Positions 36,609 to 45,212 of a DNA stretch of 64,000 nt are shown one piece after another (within the stretch, counting starts at the first letter, position 1; each line of letters opens with the position of its first letter). The notes beneath the pieces were generated by a model. That model had not been told where the DNA came from and ran no database searches. It saw nothing but the letters and a program-made list of their open reading frames with translations. The DNA comes from Bifidobacterium simiarum. Its GTDB lineage: Bacteria > Actinomycetota > Actinomycetes > Actinomycetales > Bifidobacteriaceae. A program made the position numbers and the translations under genes. The DNA lies in NCBI RefSeq assembly GCF_002802905.1, contig NZ_PEBK01000001.1:186001-250000 (forward strand). The letters run 5' to 3'.

Positions 36609-37355
36609 TCACAGCCACCGGTTGCTGACGGGGGCGCGGCCGCGGTCGACTCGATGACGGTTGAAGGACTCGGTCCAGCGATCGTGGCTGCCGCGCTGCC
36701 AGTCCATGAGCTCGTCGAGGCGCAGGGCGCCGACCTGCGGGTGCAGCCGGGCGATCGGGGCGACCAGATCGAGTGCGGCCACCGTGTCGGCGGTGGCGTC
36801 GTGGAAGTCGCCGTGGGGTTCGACGCCGTAATAGAAGGTGGTGTCGGTGAGGGTGCGATGCCCCTTGCGATGCGATACCGCGCGGTCAAGCACCAGCGGG
36901 TCGACCACCAGCAGCTCCCCGCCGGTTAGGCGTTCGGCGAGCGGCTTGAGATCCCAGCGCTTCAGGTCGCCTTCGACCATATGCACGTCGAACGGCGCGT
37001 TGTAGGCCAGCAGCGGGATGTTGGCGTTCTGGGCCGTGGCGATCACGTCGGCGATATGGTCGATCGCCTCGGCCGGCTCCTCGCCGTGCTCCTGCAGATA
37101 CTCGTCGGTGAAGCCGTTGACCCTGCTGGCCGCCGCGGGGATCGGCCGGTGCGGGTTCACCAGCCATTCGGCCGTCACGTCGCCGGCGTATCCGATCTTC
37201 GGGTCGCGCAGCACCAGCGTGGCCGAGCAGATCGCGTCCCGTCCCGGACGGATGCCGGTGGTTTCGGTGTCGAATCCCAGCAGCAGGGTGTCGGCGAGCG
37301 TGGTGTGCGGGGGCTGCGCGCCTGTGCGCGAGACGGCGTCAAGCAATTCGTTCAT
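36609..37355 (-). CDS. DnaQ-like 3'-5' exonuclease
   Basis: A 248-residue DEDD-family nuclease. The three motifs are present: GFDTETTG (ExoI, Asp-x-Glu), AYNAPFDVHMVEGDL (ExoII) and HDATADTVAALDLV (ExoIII, His-x4-Asp, DEDDh type). Such stand-alone domains proofread or trim DNA or RNA ends. The start 37355 lacks a clear ribosome site and could be leaderless. The gene is 59 bp upstream of murE on the same strand, so co-transcription is likely although the functions seem unrelated. It is divergent from the sigma-factor gene. Confidence 0.9.
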   Translation of the reverse strand: MNELLDAVSRTGAQPPHTTLADTLLLGFDTETTGIRPGRDAICSATLVLRDPKIGYAGDVTAEWLVNPHRPIPAAASRVNGFTDEYLQEHGEEPAEAIDHIADVIATAQNANIPLLAYNAPFDVHMVEGDLKRWDLKPLAERLTGGELLVVDPLVLDRAVSHRKGHRTLTDTTFYYGVEPHGDFHDATADTVAALDLVAPIARLHPQVGALRLDELMDWQRGSHDRWTESFNRHRVDRGRAPVSNRWL

Positions 37356-37415
37356 ATCGGCATTGTCCGTTTGCCATCCGACAAGCGCGACGGGTCGTGT
37401 GGCACAATAGGGAGC

Positions 37416-38192
37416 GTGGTTGACGCAGAGGATAGCGAACGGACGGACGAAGGCAGGCGGGCCGAATTCGAACGGCTGGCCATGCCGGTGGTCGACGGAC
37501 TGTACCGTCACGCGATGAAACTGACCAACAACCCCGACGATGCGCAGGATCTGGTGCAGGACACTTTCGAACGCGGGTTCAAGAACTTCGATTCCTTCAG
37601 GCAGGGCACCAACTTCGCCGCATGGATGACCACCATCGAACGCAACCTGTACTTCAATCAGTATCAGAAGGCCAAGCGCCGTCCCCGTCGGGCCAACGAC
37701 GGCACCGGCGAGTACGACGACTGGGATATCTACGCGGCGTCGGAGCACAGTTCCGAGGGCCTCAAGTCGGCCGAGGACACCTATCAGGACGCGTTCGCGC
37801 CCGAGGAGATCATGGCGGCGCTCAACAAGCTCAGCCCCGAACGCCGGCAGGTGTTCATCGACGCGGCCATCGACGGCAAGTCGTACCAGCAGGTGGCCGA
37901 CGAGCAGGGGGTGAAGATCGGCACGGTGATGAGCCGGCTCAACCGCGCCCGCACCCAGCTGCGGCAGGAGCTGGAGTCGTATGCGTGTGAGCGCGGGTAT
38001 GCCTCGGGCGGCAGGGGTTCCGGAAGAACCGGGGAGCGGACGACGTCGGGAAAGACGGGGGAGAGACCGGCTTCCCGCAGGCGTAGCAGATCCGTTTCAC
38101 CGACCGCGAACCGGAAAGCCGCCGATTCGGGTGATAATGGCAGTAGGACCACAACCGTCGTGAAGGACCATCAGGGGAAGGAGCGGTCATGA
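37416..38192 (+). CDS. ECF sigma factor, SigH/SigR-like
   Basis: A 258-residue sigma-70 factor of ECF type. Region 2: MKLTNNPDDAQDLVQDTFERGF and the block GTNFAAWMTTIERNLYFNQYQK, close to the SigR/SigH group (thiol-oxidative stress) of actinobacteria. Region 4 is at ~125-180 (LSPERRQVFIDAAIDGKSYQQVADEQ, GTVMSRLNRAR). A basic Ser/Arg/Thr tail (~190-258) is longer than usual. The GTG start (37416) lies 7 bp after CACAAT, so leaderless expression is possible. Its last codons overlap the next gene (ATGA), the usual arrangement for a sigma factor and its anti-sigma. Confidence 0.88.
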   Translation: MVDAEDSERTDEGRRAEFERLAMPVVDGLYRHAMKLTNNPDDAQDLVQDTFERGFKNFDSFRQGTNFAAWMTTIERNLYFNQYQKAKRRPRRANDGTGEYDDWDIYAASEHSSEGLKSAEDTYQDAFAPEEIMAALNKLSPERRQVFIDAAIDGKSYQQVADEQGVKIGTVMSRLNRARTQLRQELESYACERGYASGGRGSGRTGERTTSGKTGERPASRRRSRSVSPTANRKAADSGDNGSRTTTVVKDHQGKERS

Positions 38193-38545
38193 ACGGGCAT
38201 ATCGAACGTCATGTGAGCATTGCCACGGATCGTGACGGCACCGTGGTGGCCAAGGTGACGAAGACCGTGGTGACGGTGGCGTCGGACGTTCCGGCGAATA
38301 CCTCCGTTGCGGACGGCGGTGCGGCTTCGGCAGCCGTGGATATGGCCGCAGGTGTGAAGGACGCCGCCGCGGCGTCACGCGGCGCGTGTTTCGACGTCGA
38401 CGCCCTGTGCGACGCCCGGGAGAAGGCGATGATCGAGGTGCTGCGCGCCTATCTGCGTCCGCAGACCGCCCCCGCATGCCTGATCGACCGTCTGCATCAC
38501 TGCCTCGGCGACGACCCGGCGCAGTCCGCCGGCACCCGCCGGTAG
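38189..38545 (+). CDS. Small Cys-containing protein coupled to the ECF sigma factor, possible anti-sigma
   Basis: A 118-residue protein starting inside the sigma stop codon with GGAAGGAG upstream. The first ~70 residues are Ala/Thr/Val-rich (VAKVTKTVVTVASDV). The C-terminal part has four Cys (ACFDVDALCDAREK, then APACLIDRLHHCLGDD). Actinobacterial anti-sigma factors of the RsrA type carry a zinc His-x3-Cys-x2-Cys motif; that exact motif is missing here. The anti-sigma role rests on gene order and the paired cysteines only. Confidence 0.6.
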   Translation: MNGHIERHVSIATDRDGTVVAKVTKTVVTVASDVPANTSVADGGAASAAVDMAAGVKDAAAASRGACFDVDALCDAREKAMIEVLRAYLRPQTAPACLIDRLHHCLGDDPAQSAGTRR

Positions 38546-38841
38546 GGTTCGTGGTTCCGTTCCTTTCTCTGCCATGTCGACGATTCGTGTCGACGATCCA
38601 TATTGTCAATTCGTGTTGACGACTCGTGTTGATGCGGACCGGCGTATCGAGGTTGGGGCGTCATGGCTCGTGACCGCTGAAAAACCCATGAATAACCGAT
38701 TTCATAATGACGACGCGAAACGCGGCGGCGTGCGATGTGCGGAAAAGTGTGCAAATAGTTGTATATGAGGAAACATAAGGATCGCGGTCGTCCTGTTGCT
38801 GTGATTTGCCATGAACTTTCGGTGGATTGCGAAGAAACAAA
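38546..38841. other. Non-coding stretch with short direct repeats
   Basis: No supported gene. Around 38575-38636 there are imperfect direct repeats built on TTCGTGTCGACGA and CGTGTTGACGA. The following bases to 38841 are less GC-rich and lead into the promoter of the MFS gene. Confidence 0.6.
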
Positions 38842-38870
38842 GGCTTAAGAAATCGGTTTCATGTTAGGCT
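38842..38870 (+). promoter_or_regulatory. Promoter region with LacI-type operator upstream of the MFS gene
   Basis: GAAATCGGTTTC at 38849-38860 matches the operator at 41697-41708 within a shared block AAGAAATCGGTTTCAT. Aligned to that promoter, the -10 would be TAGGCT (38865-38870) and the -35 GGCTTA (38842-38847), both weak. About 130 bp of leader follow. Confidence 0.7.
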
Positions 38871-38999
38871 GTGATTCAGTTGTTCGGCAGGGATGTGCGA
38901 TGTGTGGTGTATCGCCGTTGTGCCAGATGACGGATGAAGGAGTCCGGTCGGCCTCCATTGGGGGTGCGGACCGCAGGATGAACATGAAGGAGTGTTCTC

Positions 39000-40262
39000 A
39001 TGGTCAATGAAGTGTCCGGTGCGACGTCGCGCCGAGGCGTCGTTGATGAGGATCAGCCGAAGTTCCCGTGGAAGCCGGGTCTCGGTCTGCTGTTCGGCGG
39101 CGCGGGATGGTACTGGGCCGGTCAGGCGGTCAACGCCGTGCTGCTGCCGGCCAAGATCGCGCAGATCGATCCCGAGGGCAAGGTGGGCATGGTGGCCATC
39201 GTCTCCACCGTGACCATGGTCATTTCGATCATCGCGGGCATTGTCGGCGGTGCGCTGTCCGACATGACCCGTTCCCGCTTCGGCTCCCGTACGCCGTGGA
39301 TCGTCGGCGGCGTGGTCGTCGGCACCATCGCCCTGCTGTTCTTCGCCTTCACCAGCCATGTCGGCGTGGTACTCGCCTCCTGGTGGGTGTATGCGGCCGT
39401 GTACAACGCGATGCTGGCCGCCGGATGCGCATGGCAGCCCGATCAGGTGGCTCCGCGCTGGCGTGGTACCGCATCCTCGATGTACGGCGTGGGCCATCAG
39501 GCCGCACTGCAGGGCGCTCAGGTCGTCGCCTCGCTGTTCGTCACCAACATCCCCACCGGCGTGATCATCTCGCTGGTCATCGGCGACGTGCTGTCCCTGA
39601 TCTCCGTGGCCGTCTGCCGAGAGGCGTCCAACAAGGACATGCCGCGCGAGAAGTTCACCGTCGGCTCGGCCCTGTCCAACTTCCTGCCCCCGAAGGACGG
39701 CGGCCGTGACTACTGGCTCGCCGCCATGGCCCGCTTCCTGTGGATGGTGCCCGGCGGCATCGGCACCTACCGTCTGTACACGTTGACCGACTACATGGGC
39801 CAGTCCGATGCCGACGCCGGCAAGTGGATGAGCTTCATGGCCCTGTTGGCCGTCATCGCCGCCGTCTCCTGCGGCGTGATCGCCGGCCCGATCTCCGATA
39901 AGTTCCGCAGCGTGAAGATCCCGCTGGCCATCGCCATCTTCACCGTCGGTCTGCCCTGCTGGCTGCCGTTCTTCGTGCCCACCCCGGTGATGTACACCAT
40001 CTACGTGGCCATCTCCTCGCTCGGCTCCGGCGTGTTCAGCTCGCTGGATCAGGCGATCATGACCACCGTGCTGCCCAACCCGAAGACCGCCGCCAAGGAT
40101 CTCGCCTTCCTCAACTCCTGCGGCGTGGTCGGCAACCTCACCGCCCCGCTGCTCGCCGGCTGGGTGATCAACACCTTCGGCTACCGCGGTCTGTTCCCGA
40201 TGGGCTTCGTGGTCCTCACCTCCGCCGCCATCTGCGTGTTCTTCATCAAGAAGGTCAAGTAA
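39000..40262 (+). CDS. MFS sugar transporter
   Basis: A 420-residue, 12-helix major facilitator protein. The signature SDMTRSRFGSRTPWIVGG (~100) is the helix 2-3 loop typical of sugar porters of this group (compare the melibiose/GPH-like RxxxGxRxP pattern). GAAGGAG lies seven nt before the ATG. It is paralogous to the MFS protein at 52285-53553: both begin with RGV.DEDQPKFPW and share most of their length. The LacI operator upstream, the LacI gene after it and the GH28/GH43 genes suggest uptake of a plant-glycan breakdown product. Confidence 0.88.
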   Translation: MVNEVSGATSRRGVVDEDQPKFPWKPGLGLLFGGAGWYWAGQAVNAVLLPAKIAQIDPEGKVGMVAIVSTVTMVISIIAGIVGGALSDMTRSRFGSRTPWIVGGVVVGTIALLFFAFTSHVGVVLASWWVYAAVYNAMLAAGCAWQPDQVAPRWRGTASSMYGVGHQAALQGAQVVASLFVTNIPTGVIISLVIGDVLSLISVAVCREASNKDMPREKFTVGSALSNFLPPKDGGRDYWLAAMARFLWMVPGGIGTYRLYTLTDYMGQSDADAGKWMSFMALLAVIAAVSCGVIAGPISDKFRSVKIPLAIAIFTVGLPCWLPFFVPTPVMYTIYVAISSLGSGVFSSLDQAIMTTVLPNPKTAAKDLAFLNSCGVVGNLTAPLLAGWVINTFGYRGLFPMGFVVLTSAAICVFFIKKVK

Positions 40263-40308
40263 GAGGCGCCTTCCGTCCCGGCGGATCCGTTCCGCCGACC
40301 TGCGACTC

Positions 40309-40357
40309 GTCCGTCGTGCATCGATTGTCATGCGATGCGCGGCGGACGTTTTTTTTT
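40309..40357. terminator. Rho-independent terminator between convergent genes
   Basis: GTCCGTCGTGCATCG pairs with CGATGCGCGGCGGAC (two G-T pairs) and is followed by nine T (40349-40357). It ends the MFS transcript. Confidence 0.95.
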
Positions 40358-40375
40358 ATTGCGCGTGGTCATGCC

Positions 40376-41485
40376 TTAATACGATCGGGTGGCAGTGCGA
40401 TCGGGGGAGGCGATGGACCGCCGGGGGATGAACCGCACCGGGAAGACGGGATGCTCGCCCCGGTCGACCGGCAGTCCGAGCACCAGACGCGCCGCATACC
40501 GGCCGATCTCCTCGTACGGCACGTTGACGGTGCTCAGCGTCGGGGTCAGCGATTCGTCGGCGGCCAGGTCGTCGAATCCGACGACCGACAGATCCTCCGG
40601 CAGTCGCAGTCCCAGCTGCCGGGCCGTGCGGTAGACGCCGTGGGCCATGCGATCGGTGGTGCAGACGATGGCGGTGGGGCGTTCGGCCGGGTCGCGGTCC
40701 AGCAGCCGCAGGGCCGCCGGACCGATCTGCTCCTCGACGTTGCCCGTGGCGATCACCATCGGGTCGTCCGGATCGACGGTGAGCCCCGCCTGCCGCATGG
40801 CCCGGCGGTACCCGTCGAACCGTTCCATCGCCGTGGTCCGCCGGGAGTAGCCGAGAAAGGCGATCGACCGGTGGCCGGCATCCAGCAGGGCGTTGGTCGC
40901 CGCCTGGACGCCGCTGCGCTGGTCGTACGACACGGTGGGGATGTCGCTCACCTTCGGATTGGATATGGCGGGGACCCCGCACAGCACCAGTCGTGCGCCC
41001 ACCGAGGCGAGCAGGTCGTGATAGCGCGCGATCCGCGTCCAATGCTCGTCCGTATCGGACTGCGTGCCCACCAGCAGTACGCCCGACGTGCGCTGACGGG
41101 CCAGCTGCTCGATGACGATGCGCTGACCTTCCGGGAACCCCTGCGTGGAATTGAGGAACAGCATGGCGTTCTCCCGGCGCAGCGTCATGTCGACGCCCTG
41201 CGCCATCCGGGCGAACGCCTCGCCGAGGAACGCGTCGGTGACGAAGGCGACGGTGCGGGTGCCCGTGCCGGTCATCGACCGCACCAGGCCGTTGACCACG
41301 TAGTTGAGTTCTCGGGCCGTCTGCTGCACATGCCGCCGGGTGGCTTTGCTGACATGCGGATTGTTCGCCAGCGCCCGGGAGGCCGTGGAGATGGAGACGC
41401 CGGCGGCCTGCGCCACGTCCTTCAGCGTCACGCCGCCGCGGGAAGCGGGGCCGGGGGCGGTTCGCGGTCGTTCGTCATGCGCCAT
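40376..41485 (-). CDS. LacI-family transcriptional regulator 1
   Basis: A 369-residue repressor-type protein. The LacI helix-turn-helix reads VTLKDVAQAAGVSISTASRAL (~19-39, here shortened), with hinge helix ARELNYVVNGLVRSM. The periplasmic-binding-like effector domain spans ~75-350 (GVLLVGTQSD, RSIAFLGY, TAIVCTTDRMAHGV, LSVVGFDDLAADE). The start has AAGGGGG upstream. It sits between two promoters carrying GAAATCGGTTTC, so it probably controls the MFS gene and the GH28-GH43 operon. The effector is expected to be a sugar released by those enzymes. Confidence 0.9.
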   Translation of the reverse strand: MAHDERPRTAPGPASRGGVTLKDVAQAAGVSISTASRALANNPHVSKATRRHVQQTARELNYVVNGLVRSMTGTGTRTVAFVTDAFLGEAFARMAQGVDMTLRRENAMLFLNSTQGFPEGQRIVIEQLARQRTSGVLLVGTQSDTDEHWTRIARYHDLLASVGARLVLCGVPAISNPKVSDIPTVSYDQRSGVQAATNALLDAGHRSIAFLGYSRRTTAMERFDGYRRAMRQAGLTVDPDDPMVIATGNVEEQIGPAALRLLDRDPAERPTAIVCTTDRMAHGVYRTARQLGLRLPEDLSVVGFDDLAADESLTPTLSTVNVPYEEIGRYAARLVLGLPVDRGEHPVFPVRFIPRRSIASPDRTATRSY

Positions 41486-41602
41486 GCGTCCCCCTTCGTG
41501 TTCCCATGCGTTCCCATGTGGTCACATGCACAGTGTACCCGCGCGGGGTTATGCGGCGTGGGATGCGCTGCGGGCGTCGTGTCCATGCCGTGCGGTGGCT
41601 TC

Positions 41603-41614
41603 GAAAGCGTTTTC
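41603..41614. promoter_or_regulatory. GAAANCGNTTTC operator copy
   Basis: GAAAGCGTTTTC lies between the divergent lacI and GH28 genes, about 90 bp from the GAAATCGGTTTC in the GH28 promoter. Together they could allow looping or control of lacI itself. Confidence 0.6.
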
Positions 41615-41689
41615 ATCGGTGATGTTTCATGGTCGGCCGGCACTGCCGCGATTCGCTGCTTCGCATTGGTTGCCTCCGGTGTGTTTCCT

Positions 41690-41718
41690 TTGACAAGAAA
41701 TCGGTTTCATATTATCGT
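41690..41718 (+). promoter_or_regulatory. GH28 promoter with embedded operator
   Basis: TTGACA (41690-41695), 17-bp spacer and TATCGT (41713-41718). The spacer holds the operator GAAATCGGTTTC (41697-41708), a position where a bound repressor blocks RNA polymerase. Confidence 0.85.
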
Positions 41719-41786
41719 GTGGTGGTATCGGGTGACGGGGAAGTCGGCCCGTGACGTGCATGACCTGCGTGATGAAGGAGTCATCG

Positions 41787-43178
41787 ATGATCATTGATCC
41801 CAGACAATACGGTGCCGTGGTCGACGGCGTGACCAATGACGCCGAGGCCATCCAGAAGGCCATCGACGCATGCTCGGCGAACGGCGGCGGCACGGTCCAT
41901 CTGACCGGCGGCACGTTCCTGGCCGGCACCCTGGTCATGAAGTCGAACGTGGTCCTCGACGTCGACGTGTCGGCGAAGCTGCTCGCCAGCCCGAATATCG
42001 GCGACTATTCGGCCGACGTGCACCATAACCGCTATCGCAACGAGCATGACATCGACCGCTGCTTCATCTACGCCGAGGACGCCCACGACTTCGCCCTGAC
42101 CGGCCGCGGCGTGATCGCAGGCAATGCCGAGGCGTTCCCGAACGAGGGATCGATCTACCGGCCGATGATGATCCGCATGCTGCGCTGCTCCAACGTGCAT
42201 CTGGAGAACCTGCGACTGTACGACGCCGCGGCATGGACCACCGCGTTCCTCGACAGCGAATACATCTGGGTGCGCGGCGTGGACATCAGGAACGACAAGC
42301 GCTACAACGGCGACGGCCTCGACTTCGACGGCTGCGCGCATGTGTTCGTCTCCGACTGCTATGTGCGCGGCACCGACGACAACCTCTGCCTGCAGGCCAG
42401 CAGCAGGGACTACCCGGTGCACGACGTGCATGTGACCAATTGCGAGTTCTCCGGCGTGTGCGCCGGCGTGCGCATCGGACTGAAGTCGATCGGCGACATC
42501 TTCAACGTGACGATCGCCAACTGCACGTTCGACCGCGTATGGCGCGAAGGCATCAAGATCGAAAGCACCGAAGGCGGCGCGATCAGCGAGATCGCCGTGA
42601 GCAACATCGTGATGCGCAACGTGACCCGGCCTCTCTTCGTGATCCTCAACAACCGTTTCGAGCCGGACGATCTGGGCAGCTCCATCGAACTCGACCACAT
42701 GCCGGCCATCGGCAGGCTCGGGAACATCGACATCGCGCATCTGACCGCCGTGGACGACGAGGAGATGACGAAGACGCATTGGCGGTTCACCGACGACGTG
42801 ATGGGGGAGCCGAAGTTCGCCGGCATCCGCTTCGACGCCGCCGACGGTCACCCGATCGACGGGGTGACGCTGAGCGACATCCGCTACACGTTCGTCGGCG
42901 GTGTGAAGGCCTCCGACATCCCGCCGGCGGCCGAATACCCGAAGGTGCTCGACCGGCTGGTCGACCCGGACGGCCGGTCCAGCGAGAACTACTGGCCCGA
43001 CTGGTCGCGCGCCGCGTTCATGGACCTGCGCAACGTGCATGACCTGCGGCTCGACGGCATCCGGCTGCGCACCCTGCACGACGACGAGCGGCCCGCCGTC
43101 CTCACCGACGGATGCGAGGGCCTGATCGCCCGCGACATCCGAGTCAACGGCGAGGACTGGGACGTCGGGCGTCGCTGA
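41787..43178 (+). CDS. Glycoside hydrolase family 28-like (polygalacturonase fold)
   Basis: A 463-residue right-handed beta-helix protein. The N-terminus IIDPRQYGAVVDGVTNDAEAIQKAI is the pectate-type opening. The active-site region shows NGDGLDFDGC and GTDDNLCLQA, matching the Asp and Asp-Asp positions of GH28, then WREGIKIES for the Arg-x-Lys region. The His of the usual Gly-His-Gly motif is not evident (CAGVRIG). GAAGGAG lies six nt before ATG 41787; an upstream in-frame start at 41751 is inferior. No signal peptide, so it acts in the cytoplasm on imported oligosaccharides. Specificity (galacturonide, xylogalacturonan or rhamnosyl) is unknown. Confidence 0.8.
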   Translation: MIIDPRQYGAVVDGVTNDAEAIQKAIDACSANGGGTVHLTGGTFLAGTLVMKSNVVLDVDVSAKLLASPNIGDYSADVHHNRYRNEHDIDRCFIYAEDAHDFALTGRGVIAGNAEAFPNEGSIYRPMMIRMLRCSNVHLENLRLYDAAAWTTAFLDSEYIWVRGVDIRNDKRYNGDGLDFDGCAHVFVSDCYVRGTDDNLCLQASSRDYPVHDVHVTNCEFSGVCAGVRIGLKSIGDIFNVTIANCTFDRVWREGIKIESTEGGAISEIAVSNIVMRNVTRPLFVILNNRFEPDDLGSSIELDHMPAIGRLGNIDIAHLTAVDDEEMTKTHWRFTDDVMGEPKFAGIRFDAADGHPIDGVTLSDIRYTFVGGVKASDIPPAAEYPKVLDRLVDPDGRSSENYWPDWSRAAFMDLRNVHDLRLDGIRLRTLHDDERPAVLTDGCEGLIARDIRVNGEDWDVGRR

Positions 43179-43242
43179 TCTCAGTCGACATTGAACGCCG
43201 TTTTCCGATACCATTCATGACCAATGTGACGAAGGAGCTCGC

Positions 43243-45015
43243 ATGACCACGATGATCCACAACCCGATCCTGCCGGGATTCCACCCGGATTCCAGCGCCC
43301 TGCGCGTCGGCGACGACTACTACATCGCCACCAGCACGTTCGAATGGTGGCCCGGCATCGACATCTACCATTCGAAGGATCTCGTCAACTGGGAGTGGAT
43401 CGCGGCCCCCGTGAACCGCGAATCCCAGGTGGATCTGCGTGGCAACTACAACTCGGGATCCCTGTGGGCGCCGCATCTAAGCTACGCCGACGGGAAGTTC
43501 TGGCTCGTCTACACCGACGTGAAGAGCTACGCGCCGTTCAAGGACACCCTGAACTACGTGATCACCGCGCCCGACATCCGCGGCCCGTGGAGCGAACCGC
43601 ACTTCCTGACCGCCTCCGGCTTCGACCCCGCCATCTTCCACGATGACGACGGCCGCAAGTGGTTCCTCAACATGCTCTTCGACTACCGTCCCGGCCACAC
43701 GCTGTTCGCCGGCACCGTGATCCAGGAGTTCGATCCCGCCACCATGAAGCTCATCGGCGAGCGCAAGCACTTCTACAAGGGCACCAAGCTCGGCGTGTGC
43801 GAGGGCCCGCAGATCCTCAAGCGCAACGGCTGGTACTACCTGCTGTGCGCGGCCGGCGGCACCGGCTACATGCACGCCGCCACCGTGGCTCGCGCCCGCA
43901 CGCTCGAGGGCCCGTTCGAGGATTCGCCGTACACGCCGTTGCTCACCGCGCGCGACGAGCCGACCAACCCGCTGCAGAAATCCGGCCACTGCTGCTTCCT
44001 CCAGATCGGCGACGAATGGTATGTGACGCAGATCTGCGGCCGCCCGCTGACCAAACGGGGCAACTGCACGCTCGGCCGTGAAACCGGCATCCAGAAGATC
44101 TACTGGACCGAGGACGGCTGGCCGCGTCTGGAGAACAACACCATCAGCCCCGATCTCGACGTGCCCGCGCCGAAGATCGCCCAGGGCGTGGTGCAGAGGC
44201 TCGACCATTCCGAGCGCATCGACTTCGCACCCGCCTCCAGCCTTCCCCTCGGCGGTAAGGTGTCGGCCGGTGCCGCTTCCTCCTCCAGCCTTCCCCTTGG
44301 GGGGAAGGTGTCGGCAACGCCGACGGATGAGGGGACCATCACCCCCAAGGGCGTCTTCCCCGCCTCCCAGGCCGACTCCGTCACCGATCCGGCCATTCCG
44401 CCGAGCCTGAAGACCCTGCGCTGCGCGCTGAAGCCCGAGGAAGACTACAGTCTCACCGCGCGTCCCGGCTGGCTGCGCCTGTACGGCGGGCAGTCGCTGC
44501 GCTCGCAGCACAAGCAGAGCCTGTTCGCCCGACGTTGGGAGCATTTCGACTTCGACGCCGAGACCGTGATCGACTTCGATCCGAAGAACTTCCAGCAGAT
44601 GGCCGGCCTGATCCTCTACTACGACACCGAGAACTGGATCTACGCATGCGTCACCTTCGACACCGAGGGCGCTGATACCCGCGTGCTGCAGATCCTGCGT
44701 TGCGACCACGAGAACCTCGAGTACGGCTGCGAGCAGGTGGAGCTGCCCGGCACCGATCCGGTGAAGCTGCATGTCGAGGTGCGTGGCGCGGTGGCGCGTT
44801 TCTCCTACGCGCTGGTCGACGGTGATGGTGAGGTCGGCGAGCTCAGGCCGCTTGGCGGCGATCAGCCCGCCGACCACATCAGCGACGACTACGTGGAGCG
44901 GTCGATCAAGGGCTGCGCGTTCACCGGCGCCATGCTCGGCATCTGCGCGCAGGACATGGACGCTCACTCCTCGCATGCCGACTTCCGGTACCTTGATTAC
45001 GAGGAGCGGCACTGA
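43243..45015 (+). CDS. Glycoside hydrolase family 43 (beta-xylosidase / arabinofuranosidase type) with in-frame repeat insert
   Basis: A 590-residue cytoplasmic enzyme. The five-bladed catalytic domain (~1-320) has NPILPGFHPDSS (general base Asp), GFDPAIFHDDDG and GVCEGPQIL (acid Glu). A C-terminal beta-sandwich (~385-590) is typical of GH43 xylosidases of ~535-550 residues. Residues ~332-366 (SLPLGGKVSA twice, then TPTDEG) are translated from an intergenic repeat element and explain the extra length. GAAGGAG lies 5 nt before the ATG. The gene follows GH28 by 64 bp in one operon. Confidence 0.88.
   Translation: MTTMIHNPILPGFHPDSSALRVGDDYYIATSTFEWWPGIDIYHSKDLVNWEWIAAPVNRESQVDLRGNYNSGSLWAPHLSYADGKFWLVYTDVKSYAPFKDTLNYVITAPDIRGPWSEPHFLTASGFDPAIFHDDDGRKWFLNMLFDYRPGHTLFAGTVIQEFDPATMKLIGERKHFYKGTKLGVCEGPQILKRNGWYYLLCAAGGTGYMHAATVARARTLEGPFEDSPYTPLLTARDEPTNPLQKSGHCCFLQIGDEWYVTQICGRPLTKRGNCTLGRETGIQKIYWTEDGWPRLENNTISPDLDVPAPKIAQGVVQRLDHSERIDFAPASSLPLGGKVSAGAASSSSLPLGGKVSATPTDEGTITPKGVFPASQADSVTDPAIPPSLKTLRCALKPEEDYSLTARPGWLRLYGGQSLRSQHKQSLFARRWEHFDFDAETVIDFDPKNFQQMAGLILYYDTENWIYACVTFDTEGADTRVLQILRCDHENLEYGCEQVELPGTDPVKLHVEVRGAVARFSYALVDGDGEVGELRPLGGDQPADHISDDYVERSIKGCAFTGAMLGICAQDMDAHSSHADFRYLDYEERH
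44238..44334 (+). repeat. Intergenic repeat embedded in the GH43 coding sequence
   Basis: Two copies of CAGCCTTCCCC (44238, 44286) followed by GGTAAGGTGTCGGC or GGGAAGGTGTCGGC; the second continues CAACGCCGACGGATGAGG. It matches the hairpin repeat at 8932-8976 with compensating stem changes. It leaves the frame open and codes for an interdomain linker. Confidence 0.85.
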
Positions 45016-45091
45016 CCGGTTCCGGCTGTCGGACCGGCGCTGACCGGTTGTGGTTGGTGCCGGTCGCAGCCGATCCTCGTTGAGCAGTCTT

Positions 45092-45127
45092 CCGGGATCC
45101 CGTGTGCCCGTCGGCACCGGGATTCCG
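45092..45127. terminator. Candidate hairpin after GH43
   Basis: CCGGGATCCCG and CGGGATTCCGG can pair around GTGCCCGTCGGCAC-like sequence. There is no T run. It lies 77 bp after the GH43 stop. Confidence 0.45.
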
Positions 45128-45212
45128 GTCTATGCGCCGCCGGATAATGCGAAACGGCATAGCTTAGACGGATCCTGCGGATATCGCAGACGGAAGGATT
45201 GGGGGGACGCCC

